A DNA stretch of 44,556 nt, taken from Gemmatimonadales bacterium (GTDB lineage: Bacteria > Krumholzibacteriota > Krumholzibacteriia > LZORAL124-64-63). How positions within the stretch are numbered: the stretch's first letter is position 1; every line of letters starts with the position of its first letter. Positions 13,532 to 20,618 of the stretch are shown here, in pieces. The notes beneath the pieces are model-generated. The model was given only the letters and a program-made list of their open reading frames with translations. It was not told the origin of the DNA and did not search any database. The stretch is from positions 1 to 44,556 of the forward strand of contig JAHOYV010000065.1 in the NCBI GenBank assembly GCA_019038745.1. Direction: 5' to 3'. Both the position numbers and the translations under genes were made by a program.

Positions 13532-13565
13532 CCCGGAGCACATGCACGGGTGCACGCGCTCCGGG
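13532..13565 (-). terminator. intrinsic terminator of the leftward clamp operon
   Basis: CCCGGAGC (13532-13539) and GCTCCGGG (13558-13565) form an 8-bp stem; inside, TGCA-CGGG-TGCA can extend it. Read leftward, TTTCTATTGT follows. It lies 39 bases past the stop of the last gene of that operon (13604). Confidence 0.65.
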
Positions 13566-13603
13566 CAGAACTTGCACGCAACCTGGACGGTTACGTTCTG
13601 ACG

Positions 13604-13864
13604 CTAGTGGTCAGTGTCCAATGTTCCCGGTCTGTGTCCTTCTAGGGTACCGCTTGCAAGCTCCGCGGTACGTAACCCACATGAGAACGTGGGGTTGTCC
13701 TCAACCTGCACGCAGTACGCGTTCTGTCCGTCTGACCGACGCCAGACCGATACCCGGATCTGGCCCGCTTCGGTCTGTGCAAGTGTAGTGATACCGCTTG
13801 CGCGGGTGCCCAGCCTGGACACGTCAGACCGCGCACCGATAACAACGCCACGGAATGCTGCCAT
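13604..13864 (-). CDS. hypothetical protein downstream of the sliding clamp (86 aa)
   Basis: The ATG at 13864 has GGGAGG about 9 bases upstream and lies 14 bases past the clamp stop; the upstream part of the open frame overlaps the clamp and is rejected. Compact beta-rich start (MAAFRGVVIGARSDVSRLG) then QIRVSVWRRSDGQNAYCVQV. No family recognised; co-transcribed with the clamp. Confidence 0.6.
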   Translation of the reverse strand: MAAFRGVVIGARSDVSRLGTRASGITTLAQTEAGQIRVSVWRRSDGQNAYCVQVEDNPTFSCGLRTAELASGTLEGHRPGTLDTDH

Positions 13865-13878
13865 TGTGCAAACCTCCC

Positions 13879-15072
13879 TTACGTCGAAATCCGTAGTGGC
13901 ATGAGCAAACCCCAAAAGTTTGGAACCGCGCTTGACGTTACCAGTGCGGCGCCACTTTCGCTCATCGGAGCAATCACAATCTGTGCATGCTTCGGGAGCG
14001 CCTTGCACAGATCCAACACGTAACGCCCGTTATAGCCCACCCGGAGCACGCCACTACCGTCAGACCGTACTTTCTGTGTCAGTTCCCCCACGCCAGGTGT
14101 GCAAGCGGTCAGACGTGTGAAGCGGTCTTGCATCTGGAACACTATCTGATGTGTTTCTTTGTTCGCAGCAGGCAGAACCGCTTTGACTGCCACCGATAGC
14201 GCGTCGGTATCAGTGTCAAGCGAAGCGCCACAGTACTCTGACGGGCGGACCTGAGCATAGCGCGGATACGGTCCCTCGCATTCCCGCACCCAGACCGACG
14301 TGTCCGATGCCCAGAAGTCTATACGTAGGCGTCCGACGCCTTGCCCGCTTGCGTCGATCTCTGATACCAAAACCGCGCTAGTCATATCCATCCGTTTCTG
14401 TGCCCGCGCTTCTGCCTTGCACAGTTTGACTAGCGCCCGCATGCCCGCGCCGTCATAGACTCTGATGTGCTTTGGATCTCCGACGCCAGGCCACACGTCC
14501 GCGCCATTCAACGGTAGGAACTCCGCCGCCAGTCTGTGCCCGTCTGAAGAAGCGAACACGACTCCGACGCCAGACTGAGACTCTAACGCAACTCCGCACA
14601 AGCTTGGCCTGGTTTCATCCCGCGACGAGAATGGCGTAACGCGCTCCAATGTACCGTGAAGCGCCGACACGTCAAACCCTAGCGCGGAATTTGCCGGCGA
14701 ACTATCGGCAAACCCCAAATGCGGGAATTCGTCTGACGGCATGCCCGTCAAACTAGCACAGACCTTACCATCCACTAGCACGTCCAACATTTCGCCGTCT
14801 GTACTGACAAGTTCAATATCCCCGTCAGAGATCCCGGCAATAGCGCTAGTCAGGACATCAAGCGGAACACAGACCGCGCCAGGTTCCGACACAATCGCCG
14901 AAACCCGGACACAGACGGTATTGTCTAGGTCTGTTCCGTAGATGTGGAGATTGTCAGTCGGGGTTGCCAGGCGTACGGTGTGCAAAACGGGCAGTGTGCT
15001 CTTGCGAGGTACAAACGGTCTGGCGCTCTTGCACGCCACTATCAGATCTGCCTTGTCGACTATCACACGCAT
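13879..15072 (-). CDS. dnaN: DNA polymerase III beta subunit (sliding clamp)
   Basis: The beta clamp is a ring-forming dimer that holds DNA polymerase and other enzymes on DNA. The 397-residue product has the three-domain layout and family signatures: MRVIVDKADLIVACKSARPFVPRKSTLPVLHTVRL at the start, YGTDLDNTVCVRV, SGDGE-like strand ISDGDIELVST, PSDEFPHLG, domain-2 FASSDGHRLA and domain-3 GYNGRYVLDLCKAL. It ends near PNFWGLLMPLRIS, the usual place of the MPMR(I/L) end. It is about 30 residues longer than typical. GGAGGG lies 8 bases before the ATG at 15072. No phage polymerase is present, so it must act with the host replisome. Confidence 0.88.
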   Translation of the reverse strand: MRVIVDKADLIVACKSARPFVPRKSTLPVLHTVRLATPTDNLHIYGTDLDNTVCVRVSAIVSEPGAVCVPLDVLTSAIAGISDGDIELVSTDGEMLDVLVDGKVCASLTGMPSDEFPHLGFADSSPANSALGFDVSALHGTLERVTPFSSRDETRPSLCGVALESQSGVGVVFASSDGHRLAAEFLPLNGADVWPGVGDPKHIRVYDGAGMRALVKLCKAEARAQKRMDMTSAVLVSEIDASGQGVGRLRIDFWASDTSVWVRECEGPYPRYAQVRPSEYCGASLDTDTDALSVAVKAVLPAANKETHQIVFQMQDRFTRLTACTPGVGELTQKVRSDGSGVLRVGYNGRYVLDLCKALPKHAQIVIAPMSESGAALVTSSAVPNFWGLLMPLRIST

Positions 15073-15076
15073 GACG

Positions 15077-15175
15077 CTATCCCTCCACACAGAATACACA
15101 GATACACACGAACGCAAGCACCAAGCCCCCGCCGCATATACCCAAGATTAGACGGAGTGCTTCTGAGACTGGCAT
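15077..15175 (-). CDS. tiny membrane protein (32 aa)
   Basis: The ATG at 15175 has GGAGG 6 bases upstream and begins one base after the previous stop. The sequence MPVSEALRLILGICGGGLVL leads into a cysteine-containing hydrophobic span (AFVCICVFC). Similar in layout to 11751-11855; a truncated copy lies at 12994-13054. It ends just before the clamp ribosome site. Confidence 0.6.
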   Translation of the reverse strand: MPVSEALRLILGICGGGLVLAFVCICVFCVEG

Positions 15176-15176
15176 A

Positions 15177-15365
15177 CTATGCCTCCACTTGGTCTTGGGG
15201 AACGAGGAACGATACTTCAAGACACTTCTGGTCTGGGCAATCAATGACAGCTGCAACGTACTGGCCTGCGGCCTCAAGCGCCGCGCCGAGGGCGTCGGCC
15301 TGGGCACTTGCCTTGTCTATATCTGTGTGGTAACGGACCTTGACACGGACCAATGCTGCCTCCAC
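15177..15365 (-). CDS. hypothetical protein (62 aa)
   Basis: I prefer the GTG at 15365, which follows GGAGGG, over the ATG at 15422, which overlaps the upstream gene and has a poor site. The chain is helix (DIDKASAQADALGAALEAAG) between strands (ALVRVKVRYHT and CLEVSFLVPQ). Function unknown. Confidence 0.5.
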   Translation of the reverse strand: MEAALVRVKVRYHTDIDKASAQADALGAALEAAGQYVAAVIDCPDQKCLEVSFLVPQDQVEA

Positions 15366-15385
15366 AATTCCCTCCAATGCTAAGG

Positions 15386-15655
15386 TTAGACTACCGTCCG
15401 CGCTTCGTATAGACTGATACATGCAAGCGCCCCATCCTTACGCTCTACTCCAGACGGACCACAACGCCCCCAGCCGTTATGCTCCACACGCCAGTGCTTA
15501 CAATCCCCACAGAAAGACACGGGCGGATTGAACTCGCCGCAACGCACCGTGGCATCAGGATCAAGTACGTCCAGGTGCGTCACGTTACAATGGCAGTGTG
15601 TCTCACTCCAGATAGAGTGACGTAGATCCTGACAGCTCCGACAGCATCGCTTCAC
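15386..15655 (-). CDS. cysteine-rich zinc-binding protein (89 aa)
   Basis: The start is GTG 15655 just after GGGGGGAG. Ten or more cysteines (CCRSC, HCHC, FCGDCKHW, GRCGP) point to one or two zinc sites; the FCGDCKHW segment is common in small phage proteins. First gene of the leftward clamp operon, about 45 bases from its promoter. Confidence 0.6.
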   Translation of the reverse strand: MKRCCRSCQDLRHSIWSETHCHCNVTHLDVLDPDATVRCGEFNPPVSFCGDCKHWRVEHNGWGRCGPSGVERKDGALACISLYEARTVV

Positions 15656-15710
15656 AATCTCCCCCCATGCCCAAGCCCACGCTTCTGCTCCCCGTCACTC
15701 ACTTGTCTCT

Positions 15711-15740
15711 ATTATAGAGCATGCCCCCAAAACCCGTCAA
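15711..15740 (-). promoter_or_regulatory. leftward promoter of the clamp operon
   Basis: Read on the minus strand: TTGACG (15740-15735), 18 bases, TATAAT (15716-15711), a perfect -10. TATAAT is part of the palindrome CTCTATAATAGAG. All genes from 15655 to 13604 follow in this direction. It is the left half of a divergent control region. Confidence 0.75.
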
Positions 15741-16104
15741 GCTATATTATGTGGCGTGCAAAGAATGTTCCCGACGTGGCAGAACCGTGGCAACGTCAGA
15801 CTACAAGGCCAGACCAACGGACTGCGAGGTCAGGATACTACGGGTTCGGGTACACAACCGTACCCTATACAGAAGGCCGCCCCGGAACCCGTGGATCAAG
15901 CCAGTCGACCCCTACCTGCACCCAACCCCACACGCTCCATACCATATCATTATCTAGCCTGTGGCTTGATTCCTGCCCCTCTATACCCCCCTGGGGGTTT
16001 CGGGTTCCTGAATCACTGGCGGGTCGGTCCTCAGACATACAGGTCTCGACCGTCAAGGCATTTAGCTTAACGCAGAGAAATCGCAGTCAAGGCCGAGAAA
16101 CCAC
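15741..16104. other. spacer between divergent promoters
   Basis: About 360 bases with no credible gene. Contents: a half-match of the GTTGATAC motif (CCCTATACAG at 15863-15872), a CCCCC/GGGGG hairpin near 15990-16003 and two GTCAAGGC words near 16053 and 16086. It is likely the binding platform for regulators of both promoters. Confidence 0.4.
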
Positions 16105-16133
16105 TTGACACCGTTGGGGGCATTTGCTAGGGT
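16105..16133 (+). promoter_or_regulatory. rightward promoter of the regulator operon
   Basis: TTGACA (16105-16110), a 17-base spacer, TAGGGT (16128-16133). It starts the rightward genes from 16157 on and is the right half of the divergent region with the promoter at 15711-15740. Confidence 0.65.
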
Positions 16134-16156
16134 CGTGGTTCGAGGGGTGCGGGACG

Positions 16157-16294
16157 ATGGGCGGTGAAGGAGTCAAGAGGCGGTCCGGCACTGCCTGGGG
16201 CCGCACCCCGAAACTTCGGAATTCACCCGTGGAATTGGAAGCTAAGGCCCGAATTCAAGAAAGAGCGGCTGTAGAGGGTCGTTACAGGTTTTGA
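16157..16294 (+). CDS. small basic protein (45 aa)
   Basis: The ATG at 16157 lies about 20 bases past the promoter with only a weak ribosome site (GCGGGA). Basic chain (MGGEGVKRRSGTAWGRTPK, then a charged helix). Its last codons run into the degenerate first operator copy. It could be a leader or small regulator. Confidence 0.35.
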   Translation: MGGEGVKRRSGTAWGRTPKLRNSPVELEAKARIQERAAVEGRYRF

Positions 16295-16299
16295 AACCG

Positions 16300-16347
16300 G
16301 GTTACAAGTTCTGTAACCTTAAGGGTTACAAGTTCTGTAACCTTAAG
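16300..16347. repeat. two exact tandem 24-bp operator-like repeats
   Basis: The unit GGTTACA-AGTTC-TGTAACC plus CTTAAG-type linker occurs twice back to back (16300-16323 and 16324-16347); each is a perfect 7-bp dyad with a 5-base centre. A degenerate third copy precedes it (GTTACAGG..GAAACC, 16281-16298). The array lies directly before the ribosome site of the 16357 winged-helix gene, the likely binder. Confidence 0.85.
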
Positions 16348-16356
16348 GGGGGTGGC

Positions 16357-16677
16357 ATGACAAAGTGGCGGTCAGTAGACCCGGAAGCCTATGCGCCCAC
16401 TGGGGGCCATGAGCCGGAGCCGAGCGGCAAGGTCCACGTAGCGACCTGGCGATTCGACCACGATGCGGGGGCTCTATGGTCGGTTCTGGCCTTTCTTGTA
16501 GTTAAGGAGCGCCAACGCGACCAGTGCGTGCCTGACCTCTTGCCGCTAGCCACAGTAGATGACACGCGGGCGGGTCTGGCATACGCTGGGAAGAAGATGT
16601 CGAGGCGGTCTGTGCGGCGGGTCTTGAACCGGCTGGAGCGTGCGGGTATAATCGAACGGCACAGTGGGGGTAGATGA
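16357..16677 (+). CDS. winged-helix transcription regulator (106 aa)
   Basis: The ATG at 16357 follows AGGGGGG; the upstream in-frame start at 16291 only translates the operator repeats. Residues about 40-106 (ALWSVLAFLVVKE, AYAGKKMSRRSVRRVLNRLERAGIIERHSGGR) form a winged helix with recognition helix RRSVRRVLNRLE and a wing hairpin. The operator array immediately upstream suggests autoregulation and control of this switch region. Confidence 0.7.
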   Translation: MTKWRSVDPEAYAPTGGHEPEPSGKVHVATWRFDHDAGALWSVLAFLVVKERQRDQCVPDLLPLATVDDTRAGLAYAGKKMSRRSVRRVLNRLERAGIIERHSGGR

Positions 16678-17111
16678 TGTGGCCGTTCGGGATTGACGCG
16701 AGGATCAACAGGCGACTGGCCGCTTGGGAGTATCGGCGAGCGCAGGAGATGGACTTGTCGGGGCACCGCCAGCGTATCGAACGGGAGGTAGCTGCGAAGA
16801 TTCTCCGTGATGCCGAGAAACCACTACTCTGTGCACAGCTATTCAAGGGGGCAAGAATGGGAGGACGGCCAATTCGGTCTTGTGTCTACGCAAAGCTGGA
16901 AGACGTACCGCGCAGACCGGCGTATGCGATAGGCGAGTGCGTGTCGACACCGTTCGGCAAGGGGCGTGTGGACCGGTCCCACGTTGGACACTGCGGCCCG
17001 AACGGTGGGTATATGTGGGTCTACGACCTGTGGATGTACGGTGAGCGGGTACCGTGTGCGCGGGACGGTGTTTGGGAAGAGGATATCCGGCCACTGGCGC
17101 GGGAGGGCTGA
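16674..17111 (+). CDS. hypothetical protein (145 aa)
   Basis: ATGATG start overlapping the previous stop. N-terminal charged helix (WEYRRAQEMDLSGHRQRIE) and a C-terminal beta-rich part (CVSTPFGKGRV, GGYMWVYDLWMYGERV) that could be a small barrel domain. No family recognised. Confidence 0.6.
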   Translation: MMWPFGIDARINRRLAAWEYRRAQEMDLSGHRQRIEREVAAKILRDAEKPLLCAQLFKGARMGGRPIRSCVYAKLEDVPRRPAYAIGECVSTPFGKGRVDRSHVGHCGPNGGYMWVYDLWMYGERVPCARDGVWEEDIRPLAREG

Positions 17112-17443
17112 TGGGTAGCATTGTGTTGCCGAAGGGCGAGTACACACTTGAGCACGAGCACAACGAGCGTATCGGTATGTACATCCGACTCCTGAACCCT
17201 GATTCGGCGGAGATCCCAACGGTCCTCGTTATCTTGGCATTTACCTTCACCGAGTGGCTACCGCTCGCGCTCGGGCACATAGTCCTGGAGGTAACGCACC
17301 ACTGGGATTTCTCGCACTGGGCGGTAACGAAAGAGGGATTCACTTACTGGCACCCGCTGTGCCAGCGCAAGACCCACCTTGGGACAACGGCCCGGCTGGA
17401 GGTCTACGGTTGCGTTCCCCCGCTTGAGACTGTGGAGGACTAA
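17111..17443 (+). CDS. hypothetical protein (110 aa)
   Basis: The ATG at 17111 follows GGGAGG. Central hydrophobic stretch (TVLVILAFTFTEWLPLALG) between polar ends; it may be a membrane span or a buried strand-helix core. TAATG overlap with the next gene. Function unknown. Confidence 0.6.
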   Translation: MGSIVLPKGEYTLEHEHNERIGMYIRLLNPDSAEIPTVLVILAFTFTEWLPLALGHIVLEVTHHWDFSHWAVTKEGFTYWHPLCQRKTHLGTTARLEVYGCVPPLETVED

Positions 17444-17637
17444 TGCAGAACATAGCACTACCTGACATAGAAGAGATTGCAGCGCAGATACCGGGGCCAG
17501 TGTTCGTGGCGGACCAGACGGACGAGTTCGACGTTCTGATGTTCTTGACGATCCGTTTGGGGATAATGGAGCGGTTCGTGAAGGCGCTCTACGCGAAGCA
17601 CGGCGAAGAGTGTCCACTGTTCAAGGAGGGGGAATGA
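17443..17637 (+). CDS. hypothetical protein (64 aa)
   Basis: Starts on the ATG that shares bases with the preceding stop (TAATG), with GGAGG upstream. A mixed chain with a helix (IRLGIMERFVKALYAKHG) and an acidic end. No family recognised. Confidence 0.55.
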   Translation: MQNIALPDIEEIAAQIPGPVFVADQTDEFDVLMFLTIRLGIMERFVKALYAKHGEECPLFKEGE

Positions 17638-18005
17638 GACTGATCGCGGTACTGGCACTACTGGCGTTCGGGCTGTTCGCGTTCTGCGGGTGTGGCGACG
17701 GTGCTTCACCAACGGGACCGACAAACGAGAAGGAGGGCAGGATGGAAGATGGGCACATCGTCGAGGTCAGTATGACACCAGATGAGAAGGCGCTGTTCGA
17801 CCGCATGCAGAAGGTGGGCGAAGATCCGTTCGTCGACATGTTCCAGATGGTGTGGTCGACCGAGGAGTCTGATCCCAACGGTTCTTTCTCCTGCATGGTA
17901 ACGGGACAGGGCACCACGTACGCCAAGACCGGGCCGCGTAAGGAGTGGCGGAAGACGCTCGCTACCATACTCTACCAGTGGGAGAACACCCCGGAGGACG
18001 AATGA
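17634..18005 (+). CDS. putative secreted lipoprotein (123 aa)
   Basis: The ATG at 17634 follows AAGGAGGGGG and overlaps the previous stop. The N-terminus is a signal peptide (MRLIAVLALLAFGLFAF) ending in CGCGDGAS, a plausible lipobox (F-C-G-C) with C20 as the lipidated residue. A polar linker and a soluble domain follow (CMVTGQGTTYAKTG). Phage lipoproteins often act in superinfection exclusion; that is inference. Confidence 0.65.
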   Translation: MRLIAVLALLAFGLFAFCGCGDGASPTGPTNEKEGRMEDGHIVEVSMTPDEKALFDRMQKVGEDPFVDMFQMVWSTEESDPNGSFSCMVTGQGTTYAKTGPRKEWRKTLATILYQWENTPEDE

Positions 18006-18658
18006 AGCCGCCCAGGTTCATATTCGTTGTCGGCCCGATGCGGTCGGGTACGTCAATGGCCGCGAAGCTACTGGAGTCGCATGACGACTATACGTTCGGG
18101 GCCGGGTCCGTGAACGACAACGGCGAGAATACAGACTTCATGGCGAAGAACCGTGAGGTCATGCGCTGTACCGGTGGCGGTGCTACACGGGGGATACCGA
18201 CCGATGCGTGCCGGATAGCAAGCCCGCTCCGGGTCGACCTTGAGAACTGGCTACGGCACATCGAGTCGGAACAGCCGGAAGGCGGGTTCGTCCTGAAAGA
18301 CCCGCGTGCATGCTTCACGCTCGGGATATGGCTCAGTCTTGTGGAAGACGCCGCCGTCGTGGTCTGTCTGCGTGACTTGCCGTGTATCGCCGAGAGCCTT
18401 ATGCGGACACAGCGCATGGACAAGGCCGAAGCTACGGAGCATATCGGGCTCTACTACGAATGTGCGCTACGGAACCTCGTGGACTACAAGGTGCCCGTGG
18501 TGTTCGTGAACTACGAGAACCTGCTGACCTCACCGCTCGACACGCTCGGGCCGCTTGGCAGACGATTCCACCTAACCGATGAGCTATCGACCATCGGTGC
18601 GTTTGATTTCGATGTTATGGACTACGGCCAGTGGCACTTCAGACCGGAGGGAGAATGA
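18002..18658 (+). CDS. sulfotransferase-family protein
   Basis: The first residues carry the PAPS-binding loop (FIFVVGPMRSGTSMAAKLL, with the P-x-R-S-G-T signature), and VLKDPRACFTLGIWL near residue 100 matches the second nucleotide-binding segment of sulfotransferases. Later LRDLPCIAESL and PVVFVNYENLL fit the family fold. At 218 residues it is compact. It would move sulfate from PAPS to a sugar, protein or small molecule. ATG 18002 overlaps the previous stop with GGAGG upstream. It may act together with the downstream sugar enzymes. Confidence 0.8.
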   Translation: MKPPRFIFVVGPMRSGTSMAAKLLESHDDYTFGAGSVNDNGENTDFMAKNREVMRCTGGGATRGIPTDACRIASPLRVDLENWLRHIESEQPEGGFVLKDPRACFTLGIWLSLVEDAAVVVCLRDLPCIAESLMRTQRMDKAEATEHIGLYYECALRNLVDYKVPVVFVNYENLLTSPLDTLGPLGRRFHLTDELSTIGAFDFDVMDYGQWHFRPEGE

Positions 18659-18927
18659 CCGAAAAGCCGAAGGTGCTAAGACTCACACTGGAGCCCGAAC
18701 GGTTCAACATGGTAGCCGCAGGGCTCCAGCTTGTTATCGGTCGGCCAGATGTGCCGAAGTTCCGCACAATGCTCTTCAACAGGAAGTTCGATGAAGTGCT
18801 CTGCTTCTGCGATGACATGCAGGTCCGCCTGCGCTGCGTCCGGGTCTTCCACGATCCGCATATCAAGCTGGATCAGTGGCGTATCGAACTGGGCGAAGTG
18901 ATAGAGACGAAAAACTGGGGCGTGTAA
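18655..18927 (+). CDS. ASCH/PUA-like domain protein (90 aa)
   Basis: ATGA overlap with the sulfotransferase. The pattern LRLTLEPERFNMVAAGLQ, then FRTMLFNRKFDEVLCFC and VRLRCVRVFHD..IELGEVIE fits the small ASCH-type barrel thought to bind RNA or modified nucleotides. The match is by pattern only. Last gene before the late promoter. Confidence 0.5.
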   Translation: MTEKPKVLRLTLEPERFNMVAAGLQLVIGRPDVPKFRTMLFNRKFDEVLCFCDDMQVRLRCVRVFHDPHIKLDQWRIELGEVIETKNWGV

Positions 18928-18938
18928 GCCTTTTCGGG

Positions 18939-18967
18939 TTGACAAGAGTGGCTGGATAGAGTACAAT
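18939..18967 (+). promoter_or_regulatory. promoter of the structural operon
   Basis: TTGACA (18939-18944), 17 bases, TACAAT (18962-18967): near consensus, the strongest promoter in the window. It starts 12 bases after a stop codon in a 118-base gap and all virion genes lie downstream. Confidence 0.8.
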
Positions 18968-18985
18968 ATAGTCAAATTGAGGCTG

Positions 18986-19028
18986 TGTCGAACGCGACAG
19001 GGGGCGCGGAGTCCTTTGCCGCGTTTTT
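18986..19028 (+). terminator. leader hairpins, possible attenuator
   Basis: Just past the promoter, TGTCG-AACG-CGACA (18986-18999) forms one hairpin and CGCGG/CCGCG (19005-19009, 19019-19023) followed by five T forms a second that looks like a weak terminator. In a leader this would suit attenuation or antitermination of late transcription. Confidence 0.45.
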
Positions 19029-19045
19029 GCGTAACGGAGGTCTGA

Positions 19046-19207
19046 TTGTATAAGCAGCCTGATCCTTCCGAAGCTGGCGGCAAGGTGCCACAGCCGCAGT
19101 CTTTCCGGCTCCAGTCCATTGCATATTCCGAACTAGCTATCCGTGCACGCGGTAAGCGCGAGTTCCGCGAACGTAGACGGGCACTATTCCCAGGAGGGCG
19201 CGATTGA
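19046..19207 (+). CDS. small basic protein (53 aa)
   Basis: A TTG start at 19046 placed 5 bases after GGAGGT. Proline/glutamine-rich start, then a strongly basic helix (RARGKREFRERRRALF). First gene of the late operon, so a packaging-related role is possible, but it is too short for a normal small terminase. Confidence 0.5.
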   Translation: MYKQPDPSEAGGKVPQPQSFRLQSIAYSELAIRARGKREFRERRRALFPGGRD

Positions 19208-19404
19208 GTCACAAACCAAGCCACGGACACGGTAAGCCGCCGGGCACGCCCGGACAAGGACCGCCCGGATTCCGTGATTCCCCGCCAGTGAAGACGCGCA
19301 AGCTACAGGGTGTCCTCATGAACAGTAACGGGATGCGCCGTGAATGTTTTGGTGTGCTGTTCCCCGAGGGTTGTTGCATGTGCCCGAAGGACGTTATCAA
19401 GTGA
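19204..19404 (+). CDS. glycine/proline-rich small protein (66 aa)
   Basis: TTG start overlapping the previous stop (TTGA), with GGAGGG at 19192-19197. The N-terminus is a low-complexity Gly-Pro-His stretch (KPPGTPGQGPPG); the C-terminus has CFGVLFPEGCCMC, a likely metal site. Function unknown. Confidence 0.5.
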   Translation: MSHKPSHGHGKPPGTPGQGPPGFRDSPPVKTRKLQGVLMNSNGMRRECFGVLFPEGCCMCPKDVIK

Positions 19405-19544
19405 AACTGAAGGTCAAACTGCCGGACGAGCCGAAACCGCCGCGAGCGCGTGGTACCATGCCACGCTTCACGGCAAGGGGGAAACCAAGTGGCCGGACAG
19501 TTCGTGCCTCCAAGTCAAAGCGGTATGCGCGGTCACGTATCTGA
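19401..19544 (+). CDS. small basic protein (47 aa)
   Basis: GTG at 19401 overlapping the previous stop; GAAGGA upstream. Lysine/arginine-rich (KLKVKLPDEPKPPRARG, then RASKSKRYARSR). It overlaps the methyltransferase start by 56 bases. A nucleic-acid-binding tail is plausible; coding is moderately supported. Confidence 0.4.
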   Translation: MKLKVKLPDEPKPPRARGTMPRFTARGKPSGRTVRASKSKRYARSRI

Positions 19545-20100
19545 CCTCGTTATCGCATGGGCGGTAGAGAAGTACGGTGCACGACGGTTGGTAGACTTGG
19601 GTTGTGGTAACGGGCGCGATGCACTGCAACTCATCCGATGTGGGCTCGCAGACTTCGTGCTTGGTATCGACAACGGCAGCGAGCCGCACAACGGGAAAAT
19701 AGCCGTCGTCAAAGACATGGTGCCGAGCGATGTGGCGGGACGTCTGCGGCTTGTCGAGGGCGACTATGCGACACTCACGATTGACGAGGACGAGTTCGAC
19801 CTTTGCTATTCCAACAATGTGATCGAACACGTCAAAGACCCGCAACTCTTTGTTGAGTTCTCGCTTTGGATGGCACCACTGGCGATGTTCGTTCTACCGC
19901 ACGTCCGGCACGGCTGGTGTGACGACCACTTGCACTGGTGGACCGCATCCGAGTTCCGCATACTGATGGAGAAGCACGGTGAGGTGCTGGAGTTCGGAGC
20001 GATGGCAGACCCGCCGCCGTTCCCGTGCGACGAGCAAGAATGCAAACACGAACTACTGTTCGCACTGATACGGAGGCCCGCGTGCCAGATACCAACCTGA
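19489..20100 (+). CDS. SAM-dependent methyltransferase (class I), first of two
   Basis: Motif I is complete (RRLVDLGCGNGRDALQL, residues about 33-49), the acidic strand end is FVLGIDNG, and FDLCYSNNVIEHVKDP is the usual post-motif helix of Methyltransf_11-type enzymes, which act on small molecules, sugars or proteins. GTG 19489 is chosen because upstream start 19450 runs inside the previous gene. 203 residues. No DNA-methylase motif (DPPY/NPPY) is seen. It forms a tandem pair with 20082-20618. Confidence 0.82.
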   Translation: MAGQFVPPSQSGMRGHVSDLVIAWAVEKYGARRLVDLGCGNGRDALQLIRCGLADFVLGIDNGSEPHNGKIAVVKDMVPSDVAGRLRLVEGDYATLTIDEDEFDLCYSNNVIEHVKDPQLFVEFSLWMAPLAMFVLPHVRHGWCDDHLHWWTASEFRILMEKHGEVLEFGAMADPPPFPCDEQECKHELLFALIRRPACQIPT

Positions 20101-20618
20101 GCGAAGACAGCAGTGTCCATTCTGCGGTAGAGAGTCGCGGGATTCGGAGTGTGTGCGACCTCGGGTGTGGTATCGGGCGCAACCTTATTTACCTTGCTAC
20201 CGTCAAGGCGATAGATTTCGGGTTTGGTATCGACGCCGAACTTCACGATACGTTCAGAATTGACGACATCAATCTTGACCGGGCAGTGTGGTTGAAGCTC
20301 AAGTTTATCAAGGGTGACTGGCGAGACGTAGCATACTTTTCGCCGCCCATACCGTACGGGTTGTGCTTCTCTAACAACGTACTGGAGCACCTGCCGAAAG
20401 AAGACGCAGACGATTTTATCGCCACGTCGCTCCACATAGCGCCGCTTGCACTTCACGTCCTCCCGATTGGACGGACGCATTGGGATAAAGACTATCACCT
20501 GAGCGAGTGGACGTTGGAAGACTTCCGGGCACTGCTTGAGCGGCATGGCAAGGTTGTAGAGTTTGGGCGGTGTGGTAACGGAAACATGACAGGGCTGGTG
20601 AAGCGGAGAAAGGCGTGA
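20082..20618 (+). CDS. SAM-dependent methyltransferase (class I), second of two
   Basis: The GTG at 20082 follows CGGAGG and overlaps the previous gene by 19 bases. Motif I is SVCDLGCGIGRNLIYL, then FGFGIDAE and YGLCFSNNVLEHLPKED; the C-terminal halves of both proteins share a similar order (APLALHVLP, LEDFRALLERHGKVVEFG against APLAMFVLP, SEFRILMEKHGEVLEFG), so the two are paralogues from a duplication. 178 residues. Substrate unknown. Confidence 0.82.
   Translation: MPDTNLSEDSSVHSAVESRGIRSVCDLGCGIGRNLIYLATVKAIDFGFGIDAELHDTFRIDDINLDRAVWLKLKFIKGDWRDVAYFSPPIPYGLCFSNNVLEHLPKEDADDFIATSLHIAPLALHVLPIGRTHWDKDYHLSEWTLEDFRALLERHGKVVEFGRCGNGNMTGLVKRRKA

Noticed and set aside
12994..13581. 195-residue minus-strand frame
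   Set aside because: His/Arg/Ala/Cys-rich as in out-of-frame GC-rich DNA, no ribosome site, and it runs through the operator dyads and a terminator. Only its last codons reflect a real (decayed) peptide.
15721..15957. Plus-strand frame starting beside the leftward promoter
   Set aside because: No ribosome site, its start lies within the leftward promoter spacer, and its content is low-quality.
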